Below, piece by piece: positions 29,807 to 39,997 of a stretch of 64,000 bases of DNA. Within the stretch, counting starts at the first letter, position 1; every line of letters begins with the position of its first letter. A program made the translations under genes and the position numbers. The stretch spans positions 62,001-126,000 of the forward strand of contig NZ_FPBP01000010.1 in the NCBI RefSeq assembly GCF_900116705.1, given 5' to 3'. The stretch is from Halomonas korlensis. GTDB taxonomy: Bacteria; Pseudomonadota; Gammaproteobacteria; Pseudomonadales; Halomonadaceae. The notes below the pieces were generated by a model. That model was not told where the DNA came from. It made no database searches and saw only the letters and a program-made list of their open reading frames with translations.

Positions 29807-31237
29807 ATGAGCACAGCACTTGAACACCCGACCTACAATTACAAGGTGGTTCGGCAGTTCGCGATCATGACGGTGGTGTGGGGCATCGTGGGTATGCTAC
29901 TCGGTGTCCTTCTCGCTGCCCAACTGGTCTGGCCGGAACTCAACCTGGGCCTGCCATGGACGAGCTTCGGCCGCCTGCGGCCGCTGCATACCAATGCCGT
30001 GATCTTCGCCTTCGGCGGCTCGGCACTGTTCGCTACGTCCTATTACGTTGTCCAGCGCACCTGTCAGACGCGCCTGTTCTCAGACAAGCTGTCCGCCTTC
30101 ACCTTCTGGGGCTACCAGGCGGTGATTCTCTCGGCGGTAATCTCACTGCCTCTCGGCTACACCACCACCAAGGAATACGCCGAGCTGGAGTGGCCGATCA
30201 ATATTCTTCTGGCGGTGGTCTGGATCAGCTACGCTATCGTCTTCTTGATGACTATCAAGCAGCGCAAGACCTCACACATCTATGTGGCTAACTGGTTCTA
30301 CGCTGCCTTCATCCTGACCATCGGCGTACTGCACATCGTCAATAACGCCGCCATTCCGGTCACCGCCATGTATTCGACCTCCATCTACGCCGGCACAATC
30401 GATGCCATGGTGCAGTGGTGGTACGGCCACAATGCCGTGGGGTTCTTCCTGACCGCAGGCTTCCTGGGGATGATGTACTATTTCGTGCCCAAACAAGCCG
30501 AACGGCCGATCTATTCCTATCGTCTGTCGATTGTCCACTTCTGGGCACTGATCATGGTCTACATGTGGGCCGGCCCGCATCATCTGCACTACACCGCGCT
30601 GCCGAATTGGGCACAATCCCTTGGCATGATCATGTCGATCATCCTCCTGGCCCCCTCCTGGGGCGGCATGATCAACGGCATGATGACGCTGTCGGGTGCC
30701 TGGCATAAGCTGCGCACCGACCCAACCCTGCGCTTTCTGGTCGTGGCACTGTCGTTCTACGGCATGTCGACCTTCGAGGGGCCGATGATGGCCGTCAAGA
30801 CGGTCAATGCCCTCTCGCACTACACCGACTGGACCATCGGGCACGTGCATGCCGGAGCACTTGGCTGGGTGGCAATGATCACTATCGGTTCCATGTATCA
30901 TCTGATCCCACGCCTGTTCGGGCGTACCGAGATGCACTCTGTCAGCCTGATCGCCGTGCACTTCTGGCTGGCCACCATCGGCACCGTGCTGTATATCGCC
31001 GCCATGTGGGTCAACGGTATCCTGCAGGGCCTGATGTGGCGTGCCATCAACGCCGACGGCACGCTGATGTATACCTTCGTCGAGTCCGTCGAGGCCAGCG
31101 GACCGGGCTATATCGTGCGCCTGATTGGCGGGTTGTGCTGGGTAGTCGGCATGCTGATCATGGCCTATAACGTGACGATGACCGTCAAGCGCAGTGACGT
31201 CGCCGAAGCTCGCCAACCGCTTGCGCAAACCGCCTGA
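29807..31237 (+). CDS. ccoN: Cytochrome c oxidase cbb3-type, subunit I (CcoN)
   Basis: A 476-residue haem-copper oxidase catalytic subunit with 12 predicted helices. Expected histidine ligands are visible in [12 protein letters not shown] (low-spin haem), [12 protein letters not shown] (CuB), [11 protein letters not shown] (CuB) and [11 protein letters not shown] (haem b3 region). It reduces oxygen at high affinity and pumps protons at the inner membrane. I chose the ATG at 29807; upstream in-frame sequence is not conserved. First gene of ccoNOQP. Confidence 0.97.
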   Translation: MSTALEHPTYNYKVVRQFAIMTVVWGIVGMLLGVLLAAQLVWPELNLGLPWTSFGRLRPLHTNAVIFAFGGSALFATSYYVVQRTCQTRLFSDKLSAFTFWGYQAVILSAVISLPLGYTTTKEYAELEWPINILLAVVWISYAIVFLMTIKQRKTSHIYVANWFYAAFILTIGVLHIVNNAAIPVTAMYSTSIYAGTIDAMVQWWYGHNAVGFFLTAGFLGMMYYFVPKQAERPIYSYRLSIVHFWALIMVYMWAGPHHLHYTALPNWAQSLGMIMSIILLAPSWGGMINGMMTLSGAWHKLRTDPTLRFLVVALSFYGMSTFEGPMMAVKTVNALSHYTDWTIGHVHAGALGWVAMITIGSMYHLIPRLFGRTEMHSVSLIAVHFWLATIGTVLYIAAMWVNGILQGLMWRAINADGTLMYTFVESVEASGPGYIVRLIGGLCWVVGMLIMAYNVTMTVKRSDVAEARQPLAQTA

Positions 31238-31260
31238 GCCAACCGGGGAACCCGACAGCA

Positions 31261-31869
31261 ATGAAACATGAGATCGTCGAAAAGAACGTCGGCCTGCTGG
31301 CAGTATTGATCCTGGTGGTAATCAGTTTCGGCGGCATGGCTGAGGTTGTGCCGCTGTTCTTCCAGAAGCAGACCACCGAGCCCGTCGAGGGTCTCGAGCC
31401 GCTTAGCGCCCTGGAACTGGAAGGCCGCGACATCTATCGCCGCGAAGGCTGCGTGGGCTGCCATTCCCAGATGGTGCGGCCCTTCCGGGCCGAGACCGAA
31501 CGCTACGGACACTACAGCGTGGCCGGCGAATCGGTCTACGACCACAACTTCCTGTGGGGCTCCAAGCGCACCGGCCCGGATCTGGCGCGCGTCGGCGGTC
31601 GCTACAGCGACGACTGGCACCGCGCCCACATGTACAACCCGCGCGACGTGGTACCAGAATCGATCATGCCGGCCTACCCTTGGCTATTCGAGAATACCTT
31701 GGATGGCCAGGCCACCCCGGCCAAGATGCGTGCCCTGCGCACCCTGGGCGTGCCCTATACCGATGAGCAGATCGACGGTGCCACCCAGGCGGTGCGCGGC
31801 GAGCAGGAGATCACCGCCCTGATCGCCTATCTGCAGCAATTAGGCACTGTGCTCGAGGGAACGCGTTAA
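31261..31869 (+). CDS. ccoO: Cytochrome c oxidase cbb3-type, subunit II (CcoO)
   Basis: A 202-residue membrane-anchored monohaem cytochrome c: one N-terminal helix (about 10-30), then the haem site [12 protein letters not shown] (about 62-73) with a distal Met supplied later, as in ESIMPAYPW. It passes electrons from CcoP to CcoN. It starts 23 bp after ccoN. Confidence 0.97.
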   Translation: MKHEIVEKNVGLLAVLILVVISFGGMAEVVPLFFQKQTTEPVEGLEPLSALELEGRDIYRREGCVGCHSQMVRPFRAETERYGHYSVAGESVYDHNFLWGSKRTGPDLARVGGRYSDDWHRAHMYNPRDVVPESIMPAYPWLFENTLDGQATPAKMRALRTLGVPYTDEQIDGATQAVRGEQEITALIAYLQQLGTVLEGTR

Positions 31870-31871
31870 TC

Positions 31872-32105
31872 ATGGATACCGGCACTTTCCGCGGCATCAT
31901 CACCGGCCTTTTGATCATCGCCTTTCTGGGACTGACGTTCTGGGCCTATTCGAAGCGCCGCAAGCCCGATTTTGACGAGGCGGCCAACCTGCCCTTCGCC
32001 GACGAAGAGGATTCCTCGAAGCACGCCTCGCGTGACGCTCATCGCCACGAGACCGATCCCCGAGATGACGATGCCCGAGAGAACCAGGGAGACAAGAACA
32101 CATGA
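31872..32105 (+). CDS. ccoQ: Cytochrome c oxidase cbb3-type, subunit IV (CcoQ)
   Basis: A 77-residue protein with one membrane helix (GIITGLLIIAFLGLTFWAYS) followed by the CcoQ motif RRKPDFDEAANLPFAD and a long acidic, His/Arg-rich tail (about 47-77). CcoQ stabilises the cbb3 complex. It begins 2 bp after ccoO and overlaps ccoP by 4 bp. Confidence 0.94.
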   Translation: MDTGTFRGIITGLLIIAFLGLTFWAYSKRRKPDFDEAANLPFADEEDSSKHASRDAHRHETDPRDDDARENQGDKNT

Positions 32106-33031
32106 ATTACCTTTGGAATGACTCCCTCTCCAGCTTCTGGAGCGCTTGGGTCATTGTCATCACGCTGGGCTCCATCGGTTTCGCCTTCTGGCTGCTGTAT
32201 GCCAATCGTCGCACCGACAAGACTCCAGACGCCGAGGGCAATGTCGAGACCACTGGGCATGCTGCCGACGGTATCGAGGAGTACGACAACCCCTTGCCGC
32301 GCTGGTGGTTCCAGCTTTATGTCGCCACAGTGGTCTTCGCGCTGGGCTATCTGGTGCTCTACCCGGGGCTCGGCAATTTCGCCGGGGTGCTGGGCTGGAC
32401 ACAGGAAGGCCAATGGGAAGAAGAAGTCGCCGAAGCCGAGGAGCGCTTCACACCGATCTTTGCCCAGTATGAAGAAATCCCCGTACCCGACCTGGCGGAG
32501 GATCAGGAAGCCATGCGGGTAGCGGAGCGGATCTACCTCAACAACTGTGCGGTCTGCCATGGCTCCAATGCCCGTGGCGGCTACGGCTTTCCTGACCTGA
32601 CCGATGAGGACTGGCTCTACGGGGGCGAACCCGAAGCGCTTCTAGCTACGTTGCACCAGGGTCGCAACGGCCTGATGCCCTCCTGGCAGCAGCTGGGAGA
32701 GAACAACATCGAGAACCTCACCCAGCACGTGCTTGCCCTCTCCGATCTCGAGCACGAGGCCGAGCGTGCCGAGCAGGGTGCCGCGGTGTACGCCTCGGTG
32801 TGTGCCGCCTGTCATATGCCCGATGGCACCGGCAATCAGGCATTGGGTGCGCCTAACCTGACCAACGACACTTGGCTCTATCAGGCCCCGGGGCAGAGCG
32901 TGGCCGACTCGGTTCGCCAGACCCTACGCAATGGTCGCAACGGCCATATGCCGGCCCAGGCCGCCTATATCGGCGAGGAGCGCGTTCATCTGGTAGCCGC
33001 CTACGTCTACAGCCTGCGGTTGCAGGACTAG
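32102..33031 (+). CDS. ccoP: Cytochrome c oxidase cbb3-type, subunit III (CcoP)
   Basis: A 309-residue dihaem cytochrome c. Two N-terminal membrane helices (about 10-35 and 70-90) with the CcoP motif YDNPLPRWWFQLY between them are followed by haem sites CAVCH (about 149-153) and CAACH (about 237-241). It receives electrons from soluble cytochromes and passes them to CcoO. Last gene of ccoNOQP. Confidence 0.97.
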   Translation: MNYLWNDSLSSFWSAWVIVITLGSIGFAFWLLYANRRTDKTPDAEGNVETTGHAADGIEEYDNPLPRWWFQLYVATVVFALGYLVLYPGLGNFAGVLGWTQEGQWEEEVAEAEERFTPIFAQYEEIPVPDLAEDQEAMRVAERIYLNNCAVCHGSNARGGYGFPDLTDEDWLYGGEPEALLATLHQGRNGLMPSWQQLGENNIENLTQHVLALSDLEHEAERAEQGAAVYASVCAACHMPDGTGNQALGAPNLTNDTWLYQAPGQSVADSVRQTLRNGRNGHMPAQAAYIGEERVHLVAAYVYSLRLQD

Positions 33032-33054
33032 GCAGCGCCTTATCTCGCCTGCCA

Positions 33055-33083
33055 GCAGGGTGCGGCCACGGGTCGCATCCTGC
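33055..33083 (+). other. Hairpin between ccoP and ccoG
   Basis: GCAGGGTGCG (33055-33064) pairs with CGCATCCTGC (33074-33083), ten pairs with one G-T, without a following T-run. It is not a typical terminator; it may stabilise the ccoNOQP mRNA or reduce read-through into ccoGHIS. Confidence 0.4.
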
Positions 33084-33154
33084 GTCGCGGCATGCAAAGC
33101 TCGCTACAATGACCGCTGCCACTCTGCCCGAGCTGTCACTTGCGTGAGCCTGCC

Positions 33155-34591
33155 ATGAGCGACCAGATACCGACCCGTGACATCACACCCGACCCTGTGG
33201 GGCATCACGCCCCCCAGGCGACCGTTACCCAGGAGATGTACACCCGTCGGCGACACCTGTATGTCCGCGAGATCAAGGGGATCTTTCAGCGCCTGCGCCG
33301 CGGTACCAACTGGGCCTTGATGCTGGGGTTTTTCCTGCTGCCCTGGCTCAACTGGGGCGACCGGCCGGCCATCTGGTTCGACCTGCCCGGTCGTGAGTTC
33401 CATATCTTCGCCGCCACTTTCTACCCGCAGGAATTCATCCTGCTCTCCTGGCTGCTGATCATCTGCGCCTTCGGCCTGTTCTTCATCACGGTATTCGCCG
33501 GCCGCGTGTGGTGCGGTTACACCTGCCCACAGAGTGTGTGGACATTCCTGTATATCTGGGTGGAACACCGTCTCGAAGGGAGTCGTAACCAGCGCATCAA
33601 GCTCGATCAACAGCCGATGACGACCGACAAGATGCGCCGCAAGACAGCCAAACATACTATCTGGCTCGCCATTGCCCTGGCCACTGGCGTGACTTTTGTC
33701 GGTTATTTCACGCCGATACGTGACCTGGTCGTCGCCTTACCGACCCTCGATGCCAGCGGCTGGGCCTATTTCTGGATCGGCTTTTTCACCGTCTTCACCT
33801 ATCTCAATGCTGGCTGGCTGCGCGAGCAGGTCTGCATCTACATGTGTCCCTATGCCCGCTTCCAGTCGGTGATGTTCGATGCCAATACGCTGATTGTTTC
33901 CTACGATGACACCAGAGGCGAGCCCAGGGGAGCGCGCAGGAAGAGCCTGACGCATCAGGAGGCGCGCGCGGCAGGGCATGGCGACTGCATCGATTGTGAC
34001 CTTTGCGTACAGGTCTGCCCCACCGGCATCGACATTCGCAATGGCCTGCAGTACGAATGCATCACCTGTGCTGCCTGCATCGATGCCTGCGACAGCGTGA
34101 TGGACAAGATGGGCTATCCTCGCGGGCTGATCCGTTACACCACCGAGAATGCCCTCAAGGGCAAGCCCAGCCGGATTCTGCGCCCACGATTGCTGGGCTA
34201 CCTCGCCGCCCTGCTGGTGATGATCGGTGTCTTCGCCTGGGCCGTCGCCGACCGTACCCCACTGGGCCTGGACATCGAGCGCGAACGCAGCCAGCTTTTC
34301 CAGATGACCCGTGACGGTCAGATCAGCAATGTCTACACACTGACGGTGCGCAACCTGGACAACCAGGACCATGACTACCGGCTGAGTGTCTCGGGGCTAC
34401 CGGGCCTGACGCTGGACACCGACCGGGTCAGCGTACCGGCCGGGGAAGCACGTCAGCTGGTCGTCGAGGCCCGAGTCGACGCTGAGGCGCTCACGCTCCC
34501 CAGCCAGGAAATCCTGATGCGCCTCGAGGCCGTGAATGACGACATCTCGATCGAGCAGGAAAGCCGCTTTCTGGGAGAAATCCGCCGATGA
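33155..34591 (+). CDS. ccoG: Cytochrome c oxidase accessory protein CcoG (FixG-like)
   Basis: A 478-residue polytopic iron-sulfur protein, with five or so membrane helices and two 4Fe-4S motifs, CIDCDLCVQVC (about 275-285) and CITCAACIDAC (about 298-308), then a C-terminal Ig-like domain. CcoG reduces Cu2+ to Cu+ for delivery to the cbb3 active site. The ATG at 33155 is preferred to an in-frame TTG at 33140. It overlaps ccoH by 4 bp. Confidence 0.95.
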   Translation: MSDQIPTRDITPDPVGHHAPQATVTQEMYTRRRHLYVREIKGIFQRLRRGTNWALMLGFFLLPWLNWGDRPAIWFDLPGREFHIFAATFYPQEFILLSWLLIICAFGLFFITVFAGRVWCGYTCPQSVWTFLYIWVEHRLEGSRNQRIKLDQQPMTTDKMRRKTAKHTIWLAIALATGVTFVGYFTPIRDLVVALPTLDASGWAYFWIGFFTVFTYLNAGWLREQVCIYMCPYARFQSVMFDANTLIVSYDDTRGEPRGARRKSLTHQEARAAGHGDCIDCDLCVQVCPTGIDIRNGLQYECITCAACIDACDSVMDKMGYPRGLIRYTTENALKGKPSRILRPRLLGYLAALLVMIGVFAWAVADRTPLGLDIERERSQLFQMTRDGQISNVYTLTVRNLDNQDHDYRLSVSGLPGLTLDTDRVSVPAGEARQLVVEARVDAEALTLPSQEILMRLEAVNDDISIEQESRFLGEIRR

Positions 34592-35109
34592 GCTCATCGC
34601 ACCCCACCCCCCAACCCTGGTACAAGCAGTTCTGGCCCTGGTTTCTGATCGGCCTGCTGCTATCGTCCATCGCCGTCAGCACGAGCTTCGCGGTGCTCTC
34701 GATTCGCTCCTTCGACGGTATGGTCCAGGAGGACTATTACGAGCATGGCAAGGCGATCAACATGGTACTGGCCAAGCAGCAGCAGGCTGCCGACCTCAAC
34801 CTTGGCGCCACGCTGCGCATCGACCCCCTGACCAGCGATGCAGTACTCGACCTGACCGGCGACGACCGCCCGGAGCGCCTGGTGCTGAAGCTCATCTTTC
34901 CCACCGAGGCCGACCGCGATCACGAGCTGAGGCTGGAACACGTTCGCGATGGCCGCTATCTGGGCCAGGCGCCCGACAATCTCCGCTATCGCTGGTATCT
35001 CCAGCTTCAGCCTGACCAGGAAACGCCGACCTGGCGCCTGGTCGGCGAAGGCCGTTTTCCCGATGAAGGGGAGTTCGCCCTGACCCCGGGACGCGCGGCC
35101 GACTCCTGA
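34588..35109 (+). CDS. ccoH: FixH/CcoH family protein
   Basis: A 173-residue FixH-family protein with one N-terminal membrane helix (WPWFLIGLLLSSIAVSTSFAV) and the family motif VQEDYYEHGKAIN, followed by a periplasmic beta-rich domain. It is needed for assembly and stability of cbb3 oxidase. It overlaps ccoG and precedes ccoI by 25 bp. Confidence 0.93.
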   Translation: MSSSHPTPQPWYKQFWPWFLIGLLLSSIAVSTSFAVLSIRSFDGMVQEDYYEHGKAINMVLAKQQQAADLNLGATLRIDPLTSDAVLDLTGDDRPERLVLKLIFPTEADRDHELRLEHVRDGRYLGQAPDNLRYRWYLQLQPDQETPTWRLVGEGRFPDEGEFALTPGRAADS

Positions 35110-35134
35110 TGAATGATCCTCTGACCGAGCGACG

Positions 35135-37618
35135 ATGACTCTCGCCTCTTCCCCTGCGCCAGCCGCCACCGCGAGCCTCGACTGCTATCACTGCGGCAGT
35201 CGGGTTCCCGATGGGACGCCTTGGTCGATCACGCTCGACCAGCAGCAGCATCCGCTGTGCTGCCCCGGCTGCGAGGCGGTGGCCCACGCCATCGTCAACG
35301 GTGGGCTGGAAAGCTACTATCGCTTTCGCACCGAACTTCCCGCACGTCCGGAGGATCGCCAGGCCGCCGACGCCGACACCTGGGCGGTCTTCGACGACCC
35401 GGGCTTGCAGCGCCGCTTCGTGCATCCCGAGGCCGGCGCCGAGGGGCGGGTCCAGGCCACCCTGGCGGTCGACGGCATCACCTGTGCGGCGTGCGCCTGG
35501 CTGATCGAGCATCGTCTCAATGCGCTGGACGGGGTCGATACCAGCGCCGTCAACCTGACCCATCATCGGGTGCGCATCGGCTGGGACCCGCAGCGCCTCA
35601 AGCTGTCGCGCATCCTCGCCGAAATGGCTGCCATCGGGTATCCGGCTCAACCCTACGAGCCCGACCAGGCGCAACAGCGACTGCAGCATGAAGAACGCAT
35701 GACCGTGCGCCGGTTGATCGTCGCCGCCGTCGGGATGATGCAGGTCATGATGTTTTCCATCCCGATCTATGTGTCCGACCCTGGCGAGCTCAGCGCCGAT
35801 TTTCACGCCCTGTTCCACTGGCTCTCCTTCGCGCTGGCGACCCCGGTGGTGTTGTTCTCGGCCCAGCCCTTCTTTACGGGCGCCGCCCGCGACCTGCGCT
35901 CCCGCGTGATGGGCATGGATGTTCCGGTGTCGCTGGCTATCGGCGGCGCCTATCTCGCCAGTGGCTATGCGGTCATCAGCGGCACCGGCGAGGTCTACTT
36001 CGACTCGGTCGCCATGTTCACTTTCTTCCTGCTGTTCGGGCGTTACGTGGAATCTCGGGCCCGGCGTCGCAGCGGCCACACCGGCAATGCGCTCTCGGGA
36101 GCCCTGCCGCTCTCGGCGACCCGCCTGACCGCCGAGGATGAGGAGCGCATCCTACCGGCCAGCGATCTGGTCGCCGGCGACCGGGTGCTGGTCAGGCCCG
36201 GACATGGCGTCCCGGCCGACGGGGTGATCGAAAGCGGCGAGTCGAGCCTCGATGAGTCCATGCTCACCGGCGAGACGCTACCGGTCACGCGACGGGTCGG
36301 GGAGCTGGTCACCGGAGGCAGCCAGAACGTCGAAAGCCCGCTGGTGGTGCGCGTCACACATGCCGGGCGCGACGCCCGAATTGCCGGCATCGTCGATCTT
36401 ACCGACCGCGCCTTTGCCAGCCGTCCACGCATTGCCCAACTCGCCGCCCGCATGGCGCATCTGTTTGTGCTGCGGTTATTGCTGGTCACCGTGGGGGTCG
36501 CCATCGTCTGGTGGTTCATCGACCCGTCACGGGTGCTGTGGGTCACGCTCTCGGTGCTGGTGGTGACTTGCCCCTGCGCGCTGGCCCTGGCGACCCCCAC
36601 CGCACTGACCGCCGGCCACGGCCAGCTGCGCCGTCGCGGCGTGCTGGTCACCCGGGCCAACGCCATCGAGACGCTCTCTCAGCTCGACCGAGTGATCTTC
36701 GACAAGACCGGCACCCTGACCCGTGGCGAAATGCTGCTGGCGGAGACCCGTCCCCTGGGGGGCTTGGCAAGCGAAGAGGCCCGCGCCGTGGCGGCCGCCC
36801 TGGAAGCACACTCCGAGCACCCTATTGCCCGCGCCTTCCGGCCCTGGAAAACGCCACGGCGGCGCGCCCGCAACGTCACCAGCGTTACCGGCCAGGGGCT
36901 GGAAGGCGAACTCGAAGGCCAGACCTGGCGCCTGGGCAAGCCGGACTTCGCAGCTCCCGAGGCCCCGCCCGCGCCGCCCGGCGAGGGACAGTGGCTACTG
37001 CTCGCCGAAGGCGGCGAACCGCGCGCCTGGTTTGGCCTCGATGACCCGCTGCGCGAGGATGCCGCCCAGGCCATTGCGGCCCTGAAGGCGCTGGGCCTGG
37101 AGGTCGAGCTGCTCTCCGGCGACACCACCCTGGCGGTACGCCCGCTGGCCGAACGGCTGGGACTCGACATCTGGCAGGCCGGCGCCAGCCCCGAGGACAA
37201 GCTGGAGCGCATCCATGCTTGCCAGGCGCTGGGCGAGACGGTGGCAATGGTCGGCGACGGCATCAACGACGTGCCGGTCCTTGCCGGCGCCGATGTCTCG
37301 ATTGCCATGAACGATGCTACCGATCTTGCCCGGACCAGCGCCGATGCGGTATTGCTCGGCCCCCGGCTCATGCGTATCGTCGAGGCCATCGAGATCAGCC
37401 GAGCCACCCGGCGCATCATCCATCAGAATCTCGTCTGGTCGGTGTGCTACAACGCCACGGCACTGCCACTGGCGGCCGTCGGCATCGTACCGCCCTGGCT
37501 GGCAGCCATCGGCATGTCGGCAAGCTCGCTGGTGGTCGTTGGCAACGCCCTGCGTCTTAACCGCTTTCGCGGCACACCGCCGCCCGCCGATCCGAGCCTT
37601 CGCCTGGTGAATGCATGA
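35135..37618 (+). CDS. ccoI: Copper-translocating P1B-type ATPase (CcoI/FixI)
   Basis: An 827-residue heavy-metal ATPase of the CopA2/FixI class, which supplies copper for cbb3 assembly. It carries an N-terminal Cys-rich segment (DCYHCGS, LCCPGCE), a heavy-metal domain with CAAC (117-120), eight membrane helices, the TGE phosphatase motif (about 378-380), CPC in the metal-binding helix (479-481), the phosphorylation site DKTGT (523-527) and GDGIND. It is followed by ccoS with a 4-bp overlap. Confidence 0.96.
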   Translation: MTLASSPAPAATASLDCYHCGSRVPDGTPWSITLDQQQHPLCCPGCEAVAHAIVNGGLESYYRFRTELPARPEDRQAADADTWAVFDDPGLQRRFVHPEAGAEGRVQATLAVDGITCAACAWLIEHRLNALDGVDTSAVNLTHHRVRIGWDPQRLKLSRILAEMAAIGYPAQPYEPDQAQQRLQHEERMTVRRLIVAAVGMMQVMMFSIPIYVSDPGELSADFHALFHWLSFALATPVVLFSAQPFFTGAARDLRSRVMGMDVPVSLAIGGAYLASGYAVISGTGEVYFDSVAMFTFFLLFGRYVESRARRRSGHTGNALSGALPLSATRLTAEDEERILPASDLVAGDRVLVRPGHGVPADGVIESGESSLDESMLTGETLPVTRRVGELVTGGSQNVESPLVVRVTHAGRDARIAGIVDLTDRAFASRPRIAQLAARMAHLFVLRLLLVTVGVAIVWWFIDPSRVLWVTLSVLVVTCPCALALATPTALTAGHGQLRRRGVLVTRANAIETLSQLDRVIFDKTGTLTRGEMLLAETRPLGGLASEEARAVAAALEAHSEHPIARAFRPWKTPRRRARNVTSVTGQGLEGELEGQTWRLGKPDFAAPEAPPAPPGEGQWLLLAEGGEPRAWFGLDDPLREDAAQAIAALKALGLEVELLSGDTTLAVRPLAERLGLDIWQAGASPEDKLERIHACQALGETVAMVGDGINDVPVLAGADVSIAMNDATDLARTSADAVLLGPRLMRIVEAIEISRATRRIIHQNLVWSVCYNATALPLAAVGIVPPWLAAIGMSASSLVVVGNALRLNRFRGTPPPADPSLRLVNA

Positions 37619-37896
37619 GCATCCTCTACTTGCTGATTCCCCTGTCGCTGTCATTGCTGGGCCTCGCCGTGTGGGCATTCTTCTGGGCGGTCAAGCACGA
37701 CCAGTTCGACGACCTCGAGGGGCCCGCCTATCGCATCCTCTTCGACGAGGACGAGAACGACTTGCCCCCAGAGGCACGCAAGCGCCGCCAGCAACCTGAC
37801 AGCGACGATGCCGAAGACGCTCAAGATAACCCTGGCATCGATACGGGTACGGATAACGCCAGTACAGACAGCACCAGGATGGATCGCGACACCTGA
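37615..37896 (+). CDS. ccoS: cbb3 oxidase maturation protein CcoS
   Basis: A 93-residue CcoS: a single N-terminal helix ([24 protein letters not shown]) and the motif [20 protein letters not shown]. The Asp-rich, repetitive tail (about 60-93) is longer than in most CcoS proteins. It is required for cofactor insertion into the oxidase. It overlaps ccoI by 4 bp and the next gene by 1 bp. Confidence 0.93.
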   Translation: MSILYLLIPLSLSLLGLAVWAFFWAVKHDQFDDLEGPAYRILFDEDENDLPPEARKRRQQPDSDDAEDAQDNPGIDTGTDNASTDSTRMDRDT

Positions 37897-38594
37897 TGGA
37901 CCCCACCGGACTCGATCTCTCGCCCCTGGCCGCAGCCTTCGTGTTCGGCCTGCTTGGTGGCGCCCACTGTATCGGCATGTGCGGCGGCATCATGAGTGCG
38001 CTGACCTTCGCCGTGCCACCCAGCATGCGCCATCCCGCACGACTCACCGGCCTGCTGCTTGGCTATAACTTCGGACGCATCGCCAGCTACATGACGGCCG
38101 GCGCGCTGGTCGCTACCCTGGGCACGCTGGTCGCCATCACCCCTACCACCCGGTTGATACTCCAGGGCCTGGCCGCGGTGATGCTGATTCTGATGGCGCT
38201 GTATATCGCCAACTGGTGGAAGGGCCTGCTTCGGGTCGAGGCCATCGGCCGCCGCCTCTGGCGGCATCTTGAACCGGTGGGCCGGCGGCTGATGCCGGTG
38301 GTCAAGGTGCCCCAGGCAGTGGCTCTGGGCGCCGTCTGGGGCTGGCTGCCCTGTGGGCTCGTCTACTCGATGCTGGCCTGGAGCCTTGCCGTGGCCGACC
38401 CGCTGCATGGTGCGGCCCTGATGGGCGCCTTCGGCCTGGGCACGCTACCCGCCCTGCTCGCCACGGGACTCGCCGCCCGCCAGCTCGGCACGCTGATTCG
38501 CCATCCGGCTACACGCACCCTCGCGGCCCTGTCGATCATTGTCTTCGCCCTCTGGCAGCTCTGGCTCCTCTTGCCCAGCCATGCGCACGCCTGA
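37896..38594 (+). CDS. TauE/SafE-like membrane protein of the cco cluster
   Basis: A 232-residue polytopic protein with about six helices and the conserved start GLLGGAHCIGMCGGIMSAL (about 19-37) and a later WGWLPCGLVYSML; both hold Cys and Met residues. This cysteine-bearing group usually follows ccoGHIS and is annotated as sulfite exporter TauE/SafE; a role in copper or thiol handling for oxidase assembly seems more likely from context. Last gene of ccoGHIS before fnr. Confidence 0.85.
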   Translation: MDPTGLDLSPLAAAFVFGLLGGAHCIGMCGGIMSALTFAVPPSMRHPARLTGLLLGYNFGRIASYMTAGALVATLGTLVAITPTTRLILQGLAAVMLILMALYIANWWKGLLRVEAIGRRLWRHLEPVGRRLMPVVKVPQAVALGAVWGWLPCGLVYSMLAWSLAVADPLHGAALMGAFGLGTLPALLATGLAARQLGTLIRHPATRTLAALSIIVFALWQLWLLLPSHAHA

Positions 38595-38638
38595 TACAAG
38601 CGCGACGGTAACCAGGAAATCCACTAGACTAATGTTTG

Positions 38639-38674
38639 TTGATCAAGATCAAGTCGCAAATTGATCGAGATCAT
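38639..38674 (+). promoter_or_regulatory. Two tandem FNR/Anr boxes upstream of fnr
   Basis: TTGAT-CAAG-ATCAA (38639-38652) is a perfect FNR palindrome. TTGAT-CGAG-ATCAT (38661-38674) matches nine of ten positions. The centres are 22 bp apart, two helical turns, so both sites face the same side of the DNA. They lie 73-108 bp before the fnr start and indicate autoregulation. Confidence 0.8.
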
Positions 38675-38746
38675 CCAAGAATGCTGTGTCGCGTGGGAAC
38701 GCCCTTCGCCAAGGGGACAGCCGATGTTTCAAGGAGACTGGGGAGA

Positions 38747-39511
38747 ATGAGCATGCCCGATATCACTACCGGCAAGTGGCACTCTCTATTCAACGAGGCC
38801 CACTGTCAGACCTGTAGCCTCAGCCCGCTTTGCCTGCCACTGTCGCTCGAATTCACCGATATGGATGAGTTCGATGCCATTATTCGTCGGCGAGCCCCGC
38901 TCAAGAAGGGTGAGACGCTGTTCTTGCAGGATGCGACTTTTACCAGCCTCTACGCGGTTCGCTCCGGCAGCCTCAAGCAGGTCACCACGGAAGGTAGCGG
39001 CGAGGATCAGCTGACCAATTTCTACCTGCCCAGCGAACTGGTGGGTCTGGACGGCATCGACGAGACCCGCTATCCAGGCACGGTGATCGCACTGGAAACC
39101 ACCACGGTCTGCGAGATTCCGTTCGATCGCCTGGAGGCGCTGTCCCAGGACATTCCCGAACTACGCAGCCAGCTCTTTCGCACCATGAGCAAGGAGCTGC
39201 GCGACGACCGCCGCATGATGCGGCTGCTCTCGCGCAAGAGCGCCGATCAGCGCCTGGCGTCGTTCTTCGTGAGTCTTTCCGAGCGCTTCCGGCGTCGCGG
39301 CTACTCGCCCTACAGTTTTCGCCTCTCGATGTCACGAGCCGATATCGGCAACTACCTGGGTCTCGCCGTAGAAACCGTGAGTCGTATCCTCAACCGTTTT
39401 CAACAACAATCCCTGGTCGCCGTCTCGGGGCGTGAGGTTCATATCCTCGATCTGGATACCCTGGGCTGTGTCGCGGAAGAGAGAGCCCTCGATTCGCCTG
39501 GCGTTAGCTAA
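38747..39511 (+). CDS. fnr: FNR/Anr family oxygen-responsive transcription regulator
   Basis: A 254-residue CRP/FNR-family regulator. N-terminal cysteines in CQTCSLSPLC (about 20-29) plus a fourth Cys in TTTVCEIPF (about 119) fit a 4Fe-4S oxygen sensor. The C-terminal helix-turn-helix has the FNR recognition motif, LAVETVSRILNRFQ (E..SR). It activates anaerobic and microaerobic genes such as the adjacent cbb3 cluster. The ATG at 38747 follows AAGGAG; upstream in-frame codons overlap the FNR boxes. The last 98 bp of the gene are duplicated at 56885. Confidence 0.96.
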   Translation: MSMPDITTGKWHSLFNEAHCQTCSLSPLCLPLSLEFTDMDEFDAIIRRRAPLKKGETLFLQDATFTSLYAVRSGSLKQVTTEGSGEDQLTNFYLPSELVGLDGIDETRYPGTVIALETTTVCEIPFDRLEALSQDIPELRSQLFRTMSKELRDDRRMMRLLSRKSADQRLASFFVSLSERFRRRGYSPYSFRLSMSRADIGNYLGLAVETVSRILNRFQQQSLVAVSGREVHILDLDTLGCVAEERALDSPGVS

Positions 39512-39579
39512 CCGGTCGTGGCTGATCAGTTGCTGCTCACCAACCAGTAGTCAGTAGTGGTCAGCCATTATTCACCTAC
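39414..39579. repeat. Left copy of a direct repeat: fnr 3' end plus downstream flank
   Basis: This segment covers the last 33 codons of fnr and about 68 bp after the stop. It recurs in the same orientation at 56885-57042, about 90% identical over the first 110 bp and less beyond, with small gaps. Here the reading frame is intact. Just past the fnr stop, TGGCTGA (39519) and TCAGCCA (39561) can pair and may form part of the fnr terminator. Confidence 0.9.
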
Positions 39580-39997
39580 TCCATTGGAATTTGCCGGTTA
39601 GCGGGCAACCAAGACGGTAAGCTACTAAACAATATTATACATAGTGCTGATGCATCGCCTGAGCACAGCGCTCTGTTTAGTACTTCAACGCATTGCTTAT
39701 ACTCCAGCGTGTAATAGACAGCAGCAACTTTGCATTAAAGCTTATTTAGAATGAATCTTAAGCTAGACGCTTGCAAAGTCATCTGACTCAGCCTCGTTCA
39801 TCATCCTTTAAATAAAGCAACTTCCAAGAACCAACAAGCCCTCATCCAATATTGCTTTACAGTGGGTTGGCACCCATTGCCCCAGCCGCCAGCAGGATTG
39901 GCACATTCCACTCTATATACAGGTTGAGTCATTACTGTCTAGCTCCCATAGTTAAGGACTGAGGCCAATTCCTGCTAACAGGACAGAGGCACCGACA
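39580..39997. other. AT-rich intergenic region at the left end of the insert
   Basis: About 420 bp between the repeat and the GH15 gene with no open frame of interest. It is visibly richer in A and T than the flanks, as is common at the ends of acquired DNA. It contains a short inverted repeat AGCTTA/TAAGCT around 39740-39765. No integrase, tRNA or insertion-sequence end is seen. Confidence 0.6.

Noticed and set aside
33140..33154. TTG start five codons upstream for ccoG
   Set aside because: The ATG at 33155 is a more usual start and the extra residues are not typical of CcoG.
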